64,000 nucleotides of DNA from Hyposmocoma kahamanoa (lineage: Eukaryota > Arthropoda > Insecta > Lepidoptera > Cosmopterigidae): contig NW_020653719.1 of assembly GCF_003589595.1 (NCBI RefSeq), positions 1,129,616 through 1,193,615 of the forward strand, given 5' to 3'. The notes under the pieces are model-generated. The model was not told the origin of the DNA. It saw only the letters and a program-made list of their open reading frames with translations, and searched no databases. The stretch's first letter is position 1. Each line of letters begins with the position of its first letter. The translations under genes and the position numbers were made by a program. Shown in pieces: positions 42,705-52,521 of this stretch.

Positions 42705-44360
42705 GGCCATATTAAATAAAAGTATATGAAATGAGTGTTAGGTTAAAAAATATAATATTTTTATAATACATTACACACCCATTTACAATATCCAGTTTAG
42801 CTTGTAGGAGATCATTGGCTGTTAAAAATCTACAGTTTCCACATAATAGAACCCAGACACAGTATGATAATCCTTATTTATAAGACACTAAGTTATGCCC
42901 TTCAAGCTAAATAATTATATGTGTTTATTTGTTAACTTGATAATTTGCTCGCATTGATGGCTGTTAATAGCTAGGAGACGCTACATAATGTTATTGTTCA
43001 ATTTGCATAACCACATGTTGCGTAATTAATAATCGATGTGTATCGTGTTTGTTGCTGTAGTTACATAGGTTCATTTTGTGTCCATAAAAAACTGTACACC
43101 TTACTCTTGGTATAACAAAGCTACATGTGATCATATGTTATAAGTTCTTTTAAATACAGGGTGTAATCGTTAAGTGTGCCCAGGCGATTATTCTATAAAT
43201 ATAAGAGATATCAAAAGCTTTAAACTGATATCGAAAGTACTTTACCTAAAGACTAAATCGACATCAATAAAAAAAATAATAAAACAAGAAATATTCAAAA
43301 TTTTAACAATAAACGCCCCCAGACATCTAATATGACATTCGTAGAGAGGCTTTAGTTTTCCTACTGTAAGGGTGCATTTATTCGACACAAATTTCACCGC
43401 GCTCACCCCGCGCGGCGGCCGCGGTTGTATTATTCAGAGAATTTAAATGTTGTTGCCTAGTAAATAGAATTCAGATTCGCCAATAATGCACATGAAGGCG
43501 TGGTAACTGGGCGGCCACCGCGCGGCGGCCGCGCGAATGCTTTCTCCTCATGTAACTGGGCGCTAAGAGGTAACAACAAGTTAACAGATAACAAAGTTGC
43601 TTTTAATTGAATAAAAATATAACGGCATAGTCGATTATTTAGTCAAGTGTGAGTTGTCCATAAAAATGAATAAAACTGATTAATTTTTTTAGTGCTAATT
43701 GACTCAGTTTCATGAAAGGATCATTCATTTCCTTTTAACGGACGAATAAATCGAGACAACAGAAGAGACAACAAAGTTACTGAAATGCAAAGAACGGATT
43801 GTATTTTTGTAGGCTTATTTCAAATTTACACATTAGCTTTAACCTATTCTTAGAGTAATGAATCCGATGGATACCCTTGATAAGAAATTTAAAATACATA
43901 GAAAGTTTTGCCATTTCCTGAAACTCTTTTTAAGATACGAGTTTGAAAGTAAGACATCGATATGTGAAATTTTCTAACACTTCTATTTGAGCATAACATA
44001 TATATAGATGTGGCTGCCGAAGTTCTGTAGTGCATTTGCGATGTTTGCAGAGGGGCGGACAGGTGAGGATTTCAGAAAAGGATTTCTGCCGTACTACGGA
44101 AGAAAATCGCTCCTCTTCTAACATACCACTTAACAGTAGCAACAGCATCCTGAAAATGATTGGTGAGAGAATGGAGGGACCTCTGATAAGGCATTCATAG
44201 ATCGATCTTTGCTTAAAATAGTCCACTACTATAGTATATAAGTCTGTCACTAATTGAAATATGGATTTACGTTGTCCGAAAAGAACGAAATAAAAACGTT
44301 ATCGACTAATTCTTAGAATCTTTAAGCAAAAAAATATACATGTTTTGCGTTACTATTAAT
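42705..44360. other. No gene found; GC-rich patch at 43.4-43.56 kb
   Basis: CCGCGCGGCGGCCGCG occurs twice, near 43408 and 43519 (103-111 bp apart), and GTAACTGGGCG twice near 43503 and 43555, hinting at a GC-rich MITE. ACAGGGTGTAATCGTTAAGT at 43158 resembles a common lepidopteran repeat edge. A 106-codon minus frame (43930-44250) has no recognisable motif. Confidence 0.35.
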
Positions 44361-44367
44361 TTAAAAG

Positions 44368-44604
44368 TGATAGGACGAAGATGTCGTGTGAGAGCTTTAA
44401 ATCGCAAAGATCTGAGGGGTACTGCAACTGCGCCTGTCTCCCAGACACATAAGTTGACAAGTCCCATATGCCTGTTATTTCACCAGCACCATTGCCCTTC
44501 CAAACCGGAACGCAATAATGCTCACATTACTGTTTGGCGGAAATAGGTAAGGTGGCAGTACTTCCCTAGATGAACTCTTTCACGAAGGACTTTAGTGCTA
44601 CTAC
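44368..44604 (-). repeat. R-family copy
   Basis: AGTGATAGGACGAAGATGTC to GAAGGACTTTAGTGCTACTA. The left hairpin arm (GCAGTGCCACTC) is deleted. The first hairpin is partly kept (CAATAATGCTCACATTACTG). Confidence 0.85.
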
Positions 44605-44606
44605 GA

Positions 44607-44835
44607 CATGGACATAAAACTTTTTCTCATCGGCTCTAGCCGATTTCACGTTTATAAGTGTGGTGTGTCCTTTACCCATGAACACAGATCTCATGTATTC
44701 TACGAACGACCTTTCATCGAATCGTATCTCAAGCAGAAGTTTCGCCATCACTGCGCCGTTAGTTCCCCAAACTGCGCGCACGCACGCAATATTCGAGTTA
44801 AACGCCTGTCGCCTCGTCATTAGTATTGTCTAATG
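44607..44835 (-). CDS. Doubtful exon-like frame
   Basis: An open minus-strand frame of about 75 codons begins MTRRQAFNSNIACVRAV near 44820 and runs to the 5' edge of the neighbouring R copy. It contains LLLEIRFDERSFVEY and an even mix of residues, with higher GC than its surroundings. An acceptor-like ATTGTCCATTAG lies just upstream on the minus strand, and no clear donor is seen. No family is recognised. It could be a decayed exon, transposon coding sequence, or chance. If real, the R insertion would have cut its 3' end. Confidence 0.15.
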
Positions 44836-44839
44836 GACA

Positions 44840-45400
44840 ATAATAATGAGGTAAATTGAATTCGTGCGATTTTGAGGTGAGAGACGAAGGTAAAATTTCA
44901 CTAATATGTTGATATTTACTTGTAGGTAGAGTTAAGTCCGCGCTCTCTCTTGTCACTCCTTCTAAGATCCGTGCGCGGCAGTGGGTCATATACTGGGTTG
45001 ATGTTGATGACGTCAGACAGGTTATTGTTCGAATACAATTAAGCTTTATTTCTCACAACTAGTATATCGCAACAATATAACCCTGCTAAACCTAATCTAT
45101 CCTAAATCCCACTAGTTTGTTTTTTAAAATTTATTTACTTGAGTCAAGTAACTTATGGACCGTATGCCACCTATACAGAATGTTTTTTTTTTAATGAGAC
45201 AGTACGGGGAAACCCGAAACCTGGACCAAATTCTGCTGTCCCGATTTGTTTCGTTCCATATAATGAAATCATCCATATCATCCGTCTATAATTGGCATTA
45301 AAAAAGCCAGTTGTCAATTTTATTCATTTTGTATGAAAATTGATCTATTTTATTCATTTTTTCGTTACAGATCTTGGTTTTTGGTTGCCCTAAATTGGCC
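44840..45400. other. No recognisable feature
   Basis: AT-rich; TTGTCAATTTTATTCATTTT and CTATTTTATTCATTTTTTCG at 45312-45365 are a short local duplication. Confidence 0.35.
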
Positions 45401-45404
45401 TACA

Positions 45405-45475
45405 GACGTAGATTCGACGCCAGTTGGATCGAAAGAGGTTTTCTTTGTGTTCGGTGTTTGATAATAAATGGTAAA
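45405..45475 (+). mobile_element. SINE family B fragment
   Basis: GATTCGACGCCAGTTGGATC, GAAAGAGGTTTTCTTTGTGT, TCGGTGTTTGATAATAAATG: the end of box B plus the tail. Confidence 0.55.
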
Positions 45476-45477
45476 AA

Positions 45478-45900
45478 ATGAAACTGTAAATTGAAGATGA
45501 ATTTATTATCTTTATCAAAAGAAACTTATACATACCAACGGTCCACACATGTTATGCATATAGTTTCTTTTGTGAAAGTCTGGTGTCCATATTAGAATTA
45601 ACCTGTGTTATAGACCAGCATACAGGCTCTCACTCTGCCACCTCTATCCAGACGTAAGAAACAAAAGACAAAAAGATATGTGTTATGTATAAGTACTTAT
45701 TTATCATATCTAATAATTATAATATGACAGTCTATGATTACCACCTTTATATTATAACGAAGAGAATTTTCAGGAGAAGTAGTTTGGGCTGGTAGCATTA
45801 GAGGAGCTTAGCCGCATCTTCAAGTTGTCAATCCCTTAAAGCCTAAAAATCAAGGCATTTAATCAAAGCGTTCTACCAGTTACGCCCTATGTATGTCTGA
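45478..45900. other. No recognisable feature
   Basis: AT-rich. Nothing shared with other parts. Confidence 0.35.
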
Positions 45901-45918
45901 AGAAGGGTTAATCGCCGA

Positions 45919-46070
45919 TGGATCAGACTTGTTCTGGAATTTCGACCACGTCAAGGAAAACGTAGTGTAGGACGCCCTGTGGCGAGATGGACGGACGACC
46001 CGAGAAAGGTGACCGGCAGCGGCTGGATGTGGGCGACACGGGACCGGGAGCATGTAAGCTGATGATGATG
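45919..46070 (+). pseudogene. RTE-type LINE polymerase C-terminal fragment
   Basis: The frame reads RWIRLVLEFRPRQGKRSVGR, then PVARWTDDPRKVTGSGWM and WATRDREH, before a stop at about 46060. RPR.GKRSVGRP.ARWTDD.RK..GSGWM is, by memory, the C-terminal signature of lepidopteran RTE-type endonuclease-reverse transcriptases. The usual continuation (WR..GEAYVQQW) is missing. The sequence jumps to GCTGATGATGATGAT, the family's microsatellite tail, so a short deletion joined body to tail. About 45 codons remain; not functional. Confidence 0.75.
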
Positions 46071-46071
46071 A

Positions 46072-46750
46072 TTATAACGAAAAAAGGGTTTACAAATAAT
46101 ATTTCAAGCTTTAATTGCCCGATATTGCGCTTGAAGAGTAGAGATGTCGTCCAGAAACGTAGTTACGAGGTTTTAAAATACAGCCGCCGATTTAAGTTTA
46201 ATTGTGCATATGGGCACTAGAGTTACAGAGTACAGAGAGTTTAGTTATAGAGTACTTAGAGCGCCAGACAATGCGAACATTGTCTGTCGCTACTATACGT
46301 TACTGCTATAAGTAAATGCTGAATAGTACAATGAGTAAATACAACTATAAATCGCAAGTTCAATAAGCAAAGTCTCAGTTTGTAATTTAGAGCAACAAAC
46401 AGCTGGAGGGCGGAGGCGTGTCCTACTGATTAATAGTTAACCACCGTAAGCTAAGGTTGTTTTACTCTCCTTTTGTATTAACGACTGTTAAGTTCGTTTT
46501 ACAAATGTTCGGTAGAAATAGTTTTATATGACTTACACCATTCTCATGTACATTAATTACTTGTATATTATTGATAAGTACAGTCTGCATTATTGTTTAG
46601 CATTTTCACTTGGTATTACCATGTTACCAGGTACATAAGTTCTGTAATATGTGTCACCATAAAGGAGTGAGACTTTTTTATTAAAATGCGTAAATTCTGT
46701 GTGGATATTGTTCAGATAAGCTTTCAACAAAATCTACACACCCTCCATAA
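46072..46750. other. No recognisable feature
   Basis: 46195-46290 has repeated AGAGTT/ACAGAG words of no clear structure. Confidence 0.35.
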
Positions 46751-46752
46751 AA

Positions 46753-47006
46753 GTCCGTCTGTCCACTGTCCATAGCCGTTGCAATGCCACTCAGAGCTTT
46801 AAATCGCAAAGATGTGTGGGGTACTGCCACTGCACCCGTCGCCCTGAGACATAAATTGACAAGTCCAATGTGTCGATAATTTCACCAGCACCCTTCAAAA
46901 CAAGAACGCAGTAATGCTCACATTACTGCCTGGCGGCAGAAATATGTAGGTTAGATGGCCGTACTTTCCTGGACGAACTTTTACACAAGGAGCTCTGCTC
47001 TGCTAC
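46753..47006 (-). repeat. R-family copy, tail lost
   Basis: GTCCACTGTCCATAGCCGTT to GGAGCTCTGCTCTGCTACTA. First hairpin intact: GCAGTAATG-CTCA-CATTACTGC. Confidence 0.88.
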
Positions 47007-47007
47007 T

Positions 47008-47478
47008 ATTTAGATTCTCCAAAGTACTATACCGTACGCGAGTCTATAGTGAGTGAAGTTTCTCCAATACAATGCCACAATAAACAGCTCTGAGTCCTCT
47101 GCAACCACTAACTGCACACCACCCATAAAAGTGTTGTGTATGTATACTTAAAAAAAGCGTGCAAACCTTGTTGTTTTATATTTCTCAATTAATTTAACGA
47201 AAAATGTGTCAAGCAGTTCTGTTAAGGTATTTTTTAATGGACAAAGACAGGATGTGCTTTATAGGATCGAACCGGAGACAATACGCATTCAAGATTCGAT
47301 ACGAATTTCACCATTGTCAGAATAAAAGTACTTGCTTCAAGAAAACTTTTACGGAACACTTAGTTATGCAATTTATGTGAATGAAGTAAATGAAGTTATG
47401 TGTTTAGAGAAACGTTAAAAAAAGGTTGAATTATTATAAGAATGTTCATATGAACTACGGGCCAAATATGAAAGAAAA
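47008..47478. other. No recognisable feature
   Basis: Unassigned AT-rich DNA. Confidence 0.4.
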
Positions 47479-47479
47479 T

Positions 47480-47532
47480 TTTAGTTGCTGTAGAGCTCCT
47501 TGTGAAAGACGTCTCCAGGGAAGTACTGCCAA
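47480..47532 (+). repeat. R-family 5' end fragment
   Basis: TTTTAGTTGCTGTAGAGCTC, CTTGTGAAAGACGTCTCCAG, GGAAGTACTGCCAAC, then A-rich sequence. Only the first ~50 bp, sharing the common 5' start. Confidence 0.75.
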
Positions 47533-47675
47533 CAAATAAAAAAAAAGAAATCATATATAATTAAAGAAATCATAATAACATATTTGTTTCATTTCATTAA
47601 AAACTGTTTTCTTTTAACACTAAGTATTATGCAATTTATTACTGCAGCTTTATTTCAAGGTACTAAGCTTCAAAA

Positions 47676-48200
47676 TGTACTATACAAACGAATATAATAA
47701 ATTCGAAAGTAACTCTGTCTGATACGATTTCACGCCTAAACCGCATAACAAATTTTAGTGAATTTTGGTGTAGATATAGATGAGAGTTAGAAGAAGGACA
47801 TAGGCTATTTCCTCTGCTTAAAGGTAAAACCACCAATTTATCAAAAAAAACCAACACCAACATTTTAGCAAAAAATCTCTAAATTATTGTAAGAAAATCA
47901 CCATCTTTCTTCAGATAAAACTCTTATTGAGTTTTTGTAGAGTTAGAGATTTTTGTTATTGAGTTTCACCTGCAGAAAGATAGTGATTTGTTTACAATAG
48001 CTTTATAAATAAAAGACTTTCTGAAAAATGTCACTTATGTAGTTTTACCTTTAAACAGACGATTTCTTGTCGGAAAAATAAATCTTAATGGGTGTGAAAT
48101 ACGGAATGAAAATTTGTATGGAAAACCAATAAAATTATGAAAATTAGTGTAGGCTACCGAAGTATTATTCTACGCATATGAAGTCGCGGGCACTAGCTAG
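47676..48200 (+). mobile_element. Lep1-type mini-Helitron, interrupted
   Basis: ATTCGAAAGTAACTCTGTCT, TTTCACGCCTAAACCGC, AAATAAATCTTAATGGGTGT, GAAATACGGAATGAAAATTT and ATGAAGTCGCGGGCACTAGC match the copy at 61168-61461 and the ubiquitous lepidopteran element. It ends CTAG|T at 48197-48200, as Helitrons do. The 5' TC end is blurred. A 229 bp MITE is inserted at 47822-48050. Confidence 0.75.
47822..48050. mobile_element. Fold-back MITE (229 bp), TTAA target duplication, inside Helitron
   Basis: TTAA at 47818-47821 and 48051-48054 flanks AGGTAAAACCAC...GTAGTTTTACCT. Pairing continues inward: TGTAAGAAAATCACCATCTT with the complement of AAGATAGTGATTTGTTTACA, and AAAATCTCTAA with TTAGAGATTTTT. TTAA duplication is the mark of piggyBac-type transposition; no transposase is present. 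Confidence 0.8.
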
Positions 48201-48201
48201 T

Positions 48202-48468
48202 ATCTATATGACTATACGATCTTGAGGGCGAGCAAAAAGAAAAAAGTAACATTAAGTCAGCCCTTAACATTCTTAAACTATTTTCGCTTAACTATGAGCA
48301 ATTATATAAAAATTGTCATTTTCTTCATATTTGTTTGTTAAAAGTACCATGCTATTCATAAAGAAAAAAATGTTTATATGCCGTTTAGTGAATGAAAAAT
48401 ATGTTGAATAGATATCGTACTACCTATGTATGTATATCGTGGGAATAAAATATAGTGCGAATTTACAA
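48202..48468. other. No recognisable feature
   Basis: Spacer between Helitron and the next MITE. Confidence 0.4.
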
Positions 48469-48469
48469 T

Positions 48470-48725
48470 CACATTTCGATACCTCCAATAAACACTACGC
48501 AAACTTAATTTTTGGACCTGCTCTGTTTTTGTTTTGTTTTTTACTTCTTTATTCTTTTTTCACAAAATTCATTTTTTTTATTTTTTTCGAATATTGTCTT
48601 TTGTTTCTTTTTTCACAAAATTTGTGGAGCATAAGATTAGTAAATAAATATGGCTGTTTACAAAAATAACGGAAAATGAGAAAAATAAAGTTTGCGTAGT
48701 GTTCATTGGAGGTATCGAAGTGTGG
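48470..48725. mobile_element. MITE with ~40 bp inverted ends
   Basis: CACATTTCGATACCTCCAAT then AAACACTACGCAAACTT is matched in inverse by AAGTTTGCGTAGTGTTCATT then GGAGGTATCGAAGTGTG, with 3-4 mismatches over 40 bp. The interior is T-rich with TTCTTTTTTCACAAAATT twice. No clear target duplication, so the exact ends may be a few bases off. No transposase. Confidence 0.8.
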
Positions 48726-48893
48726 TCCTTTCACCTTTTTCATTTCTCAGTAAAATTATTTAAGCACCTTCTTAGAGCGTTTCCCAAAAAAAATACGTTG
48801 CTATTAGTACGGACATCACATTTCTTAAAGTGTACAAGCGTATAATTCTTACAAGTTCGGAGCTCTCATTTAGTATTCAGTTTAACAATAGAG
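48726..48893. other. Spacer, no feature
   Basis: Unassigned. Confidence 0.4.
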
Positions 48894-48895
48894 TA

Positions 48896-48992
48896 CCAAG
48901 AGTTCGTCCAAGCACGTATTGCTCCTGTATACCTATTTCTGCCGCTAAGCAGTAATGTGAACATTCATTCATCATCACTTGATATCATAAAA
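48896..48992 (+). repeat. R-family copy with the centre deleted
   Basis: AAGAGTTCGTCCAAGCACGT, TATTTCTGCCGCTAAGCAGT, AATGTGAACATT joins directly to CATCACTTGATATCATAAAA. About 200 bp including the second hairpin are gone. Confidence 0.8.
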
Positions 48993-49124
48993 AAAACTAC
49001 GTTTCTCTACCGCTATGCACACAGGCCGCTTTTTCTTTTGACCTGTCAAATACAATGTTACGTATGCATATGATGAACAGCTTGGATAAATAAAGGACCT
49101 CGCTCAATCACCTGATTTTGTTTT

Positions 49125-49327
49125 TTATTTGCATACACTCATAGCCCCGCACTCGAGAAACCCAGTATCGCGGGTGCCATGGACACCCACATAGACAACC
49201 ACAAATTACACCCAAACTCACGAGAGAAATAATTGTAGATCACACATATATTACTTTCGGATCATGAATCGAACCCGGGACCTCTGCGTGGCAAACCAGC
49301 GTGGAAACCGTTCAGCCACAGAGGCAG
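49125..49327 (-). mobile_element. SINE family A, full length
   Basis: Minus strand TGCCTCTGTGGCTGAACGGT, box B GGTTCGATTCATGATCCG (the CCGGGCC block is altered), tail GGGGCTATGAGTGTATGCAA. Confidence 0.9.
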
Positions 49328-49329
49328 TT

Positions 49330-50058
49330 GAAAAAAGTAAAATTAAAAAGATAATTATTAGAAGTATGTCCCAATAATGGTTACCTTTCAACTTAATTAT
49401 TGGCCAGCAAAATGGAAGTAAAAGCTAGTTGTGCCTCAAAAGAGGTGAACTTAATTACAGTACATTGATGTACCGAAATTAACCTTGTTGAGGGGAAAAA
49501 TTCAAGTATTAAAGGCCGGAGGAATCTAATTTTTGTGGCACTTTCGTTCCTTCCGCCCTTCTGACTTCCATAAACAATCTATAACCTGATTGAGGCTTTT
49601 AACTTTTACTAGACGGTTTTTAAAACTTGCTCGTGTAAGGTAGAGTGCTTTTGAAATTAACTTAACGATTTATTATATTTTCTTGACTAGCTTATTGTTT
49701 TGTGAATATAACCAATGATTAAATTGTTATTTTACAATTTTGTTCTCTATACGTAGCTATCGATTCAAAAGGCAAAAGTAGATAGTTTTGCTAATCTAAC
49801 ATTAAATAAATTAGGGTCAAATTACTTACGGTATAAAGCAAATTAATTGAAGATTGTACTAAATCAAATTTCAAATTGGCGTATTTCAATTTTAAAATAA
49901 ATTGTAAGCTTCGTGTACGATAGATATCATCGTAATAATGAACATCGACCTCACTGCCTCATTAAATGATGTCTATTTAATTTATATACATTTGTGTACG
50001 TACCTATATGTTATGGTTATTCCCTTGTATTACGCTTGGTTCTATTCGGGATATAATT
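49330..50058. other. Single-copy-looking region
   Basis: 49400-49640 is complex and non-repetitive (ACATTGATGTACCGAAATTA). No exon. Confidence 0.35.
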
Positions 50059-50059
50059 A

Positions 50060-50374
50060 ATAGTAGCAGTAGAGCTCTTTGTGAAAGAGTTCGTCCAGGG
50101 AAGTACTGCCACCTTACCTATTTCTGCCGCCAAGGAGTAATGTGAGCATTACTGCGTTCCGGTTTAGAAGGGTTAAGGGTGTTGGTGAAATATAAGGTAC
50201 ATGGGACTTGTCCACTTATGTCTCAAGGCGCAGTGGCAGTACCATAGGGAGTACCTATAAGATCTTTGGGATTTAAAGCTCTGAATGGCACTGCAACTGT
50301 TATGGATAGGCGAGTCGCATACCACTAGGCGTGCGACTTGTTCGTCCCGTCACTTGTATCATGAATAAAAAAAG
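50060..50374 (+). repeat. R-family copy, reference for this annotation
   Basis: R elements are about 300 bp. They start TAGTAGCAGTAGAGCTCCTT and carry hairpin 1 (GCAGTAATG-TGAG-CATTACTGC in good copies; AGTAATGTGAGCATTACT here) and the block TTCCGGTTTTGAAGGGTAAG then GGTGCTGGTGAAATTAC. After GGGACTTGTCAACTTATGTC they carry hairpin 2 (arms near GCAGTGCC and GGCACTGC, ~17 nt loop) and end TTCGTCCCGTCACTTG plus an A-run. No tRNA head or protein motif. The 3' A-run implies retrotransposition, and the shared 5' start argues against random LINE truncation. From memory the layout resembles an abundant lepidopteran repeat annotated as LINE-derived or SINE-like; class uncertain. Confidence 0.93.
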
Positions 50375-50375
50375 G

Positions 50376-51636
50376 AATAATGGCACTTTTGTTTCCCCGT
50401 CGTTGTATGCACTTGAAACTTAGCTAAAAAGCGGACAATTAGATTAGCCCAACTCAAAAACTGGGTTCCATAAGTCGTTCAAGACTCTGTTTTGAAATCC
50501 TGAACAAAATGCACAAACCAAAGAATCTCATTATACTTTATAGTAAGTAGATAATATAGTAGTACCTACATATATATGAATAAGTTATAATATTTTGATT
50601 GGAGATATGACCTAGGTACGTGTGTATTGATTTAGTAATAGTTCTACAGGTGGAAAAGCGGAACTTTCACAATAACGGCCTGGGTGTTCGATGTGTGGGT
50701 TGGTGAGGTGCGTGTGCGTGCTCAGGATCAGTGGCCGGCGCGCGCGCACCTGCCGCGCGGTTCCCACGCCCCGCCGCCCGAACCACGAACCGCGCCACCT
50801 CGCCCCGCGCCCATAAGCGTCATAATATCTTCAATATTCACACAAACAATGGTCTGCCACATCTTTAGATTCATTTTGGTGCAGTGAAATAATTACGTAC
50901 TAATTATATTGACATTCAATTTTGATTCATGAATTTGAAGTTACAGATTTATTTTACAATTAAAGTAGTGCGTCTGCAGTCACTCCAGTAACAGAGTATA
51001 GGATTTTTATTTATTGTATTGTAATCAGTACAAGTTTATCAATAGTCTTAATATAAATACATTTTTTTAGGTAATGAAAGGACATCTAAAATAAATGTAG
51101 GATTATTATTGCCGGTAAGACATGGCAGCAGATTGAAGAGTCGTGTAGACAAAAAATATAATTTTGTAACGCACTAGTGCCGTCCTCTATCGGGATTTAT
51201 AAAAACTGTACAGTTCAACGCCACCTAGCCAACTAAATGCGAACCGCTACGAGCATTCGTGTGCAACAAAGCATTTATTTTCCCTCGACGCCGCTAGATG
51301 GCAGCTCCGGACATTTAAATGTGCTGGCGTAGGCGCACCCTTTGTTTACAACTTTATTTTTACTTGCTTTTTCTCCACGGCCCGGCAGACACCAAAGTAA
51401 CAAACAGTTTGGCCAGATCGCTGTGCCACGTTTCTTTGTTTAGATGTCCATTACCTTTTTATTGGTTTGTAAAAATCGCGTTTGGGAAAAGTTGTTAACG
51501 TTAAAATGTTCACATCCAATGGTTTTTTCTTTTGCAATCAAAATAAACGTTGAATTGGTTTTTAACAGTAACAGTGCAGAAATACTATAGAGATGTTTGT
51601 CGTGAAAGTGTCAAAATTTTAGTTTTCTTTGTATTT
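50376..51636. other. Single-copy-looking region with GC island and CTCF-like words
   Basis: 50660-50820 is very GC-rich (GTGGCCGGCGCGCGCGCACC, GCCCCGCCGCCCG). Its frame gives no recognisable protein. 51217-51304 holds CGCCACCTAGCC and CCGCTAGATGGCAG. Promoter, untranslated exon or insulator are all possible and untested. Confidence 0.3.
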
Positions 51637-51638
51637 TC

Positions 51639-51952
51639 AGTAGCAGTAGAGCTCCTTGTGAAAGAGTTCGTTCAGTTCCTTCAGTGTTCCCGTATTGTAA
51701 TTGCCAAGCAATAATATGAGCATTAACTGCGTTCCACTTTTGAAGAGTATATAAGGGTGCTGGAGAAATTACAGGCCCGTGGTACCTGTCAATTTATGTC
51801 TCAGGGTGACAAGAGCAGTAGCAGAGTCTGAGTTTCTGAGTCAGAGTTTGCGAATTAAAACTCGAGTGGCACTGTAACTGTTTTGGACAAGCATGTCGCT
51901 TAACACCAGGCACACGACTTGTTGGTCACTTAAATATCATTAAAAAATATCT
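51639..51952 (+). repeat. R-family copy, diverged
   Basis: CAGTAGCAGTAGAGCTCCTT to GACTTGTTGGTCACTTAAAT. The hairpin 1 stem is weakened (GCAATAATATGAGCATTAAC). GTTTCTGAGTCAGAGTTTGC replaces the loop of hairpin 2. Confidence 0.9.
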
Positions 51953-51954
51953 CA

Positions 51955-52115
51955 CTCCAAATCTTAGAAGTAATAAAATTAACACCCAACAAGACAATAC
52001 TTTTATTGCTTTGGCACACTTTTATTTTTCTTTATTTTTTAACCAGACCTTTAACGCTGTGCCATGCCGTTTTAATAGGCCTCATAGGGAATCTGAAATT
52101 GCATGGTCAGTTAGG
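51955..52115. other. Spacer, no feature
   Basis: Unassigned. Confidence 0.4.
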
Positions 52116-52119
52116 AAGC

Positions 52120-52520
52120 GTTTCTGTTATGTCGTGACAACCGATAGTCGTGCAGTTTAAAGTGTCGTTACATTTAAATGAAGTTGTTCACACATTGAAC
52201 AATACGATTAACTGTTGTTCACGACTTTTTTGACGTTACGACGTCAGACTGTCGTGACATTGGGAAGAGCTAGAACGACAGTCGACAGACGATAAATAAA
52301 ACATCACGATAAAAATGTGAAGACAGATAACCGCAGCTTCAAACGATTCTAACGTGCAAACGACAAGGCGGCTGCCGTGAACCGATAAATTATCATCGCG
52401 ATCTAGAGGGAACAGCTAGACACGACAGTCGTTCAGCGATAAAATAAACGTCCACGACACAGTCACGACAGATAGATGTGACATGGGAACAAGCTAGACG
52501 CGACAGTCGTTCAACGAACG
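52120..52520. repeat. Cluster of repeated GAACARGCTAGAC-CGACAGTCGT words
   Basis: AGAGCTAGAACGACAGTCGA (52266), GAACAGCTAGACACGACAGT (52411) and GAACAAGCTAGACGCGACAG (52487) recur, the last two followed by TCGTTCARCGA. GTCGTGAC occurs at 52132 and 52252, CACGAC at 52219 and 52451. Such arrays are typical of transposon subterminal regions. I found no matching inverted ends. Confidence 0.45.
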
Positions 52521-52521
52521 C

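Noticed and set aside
43930..44250. A 106-codon minus-strand gene with Cys/His residues
   Set aside because: Spacing does not fit a zinc finger, and no other support is seen.
50684..50887. A 67-codon proline-rich protein
   Set aside because: Composition follows from the GC island, and the frame decays into AT-rich DNA without a motif.
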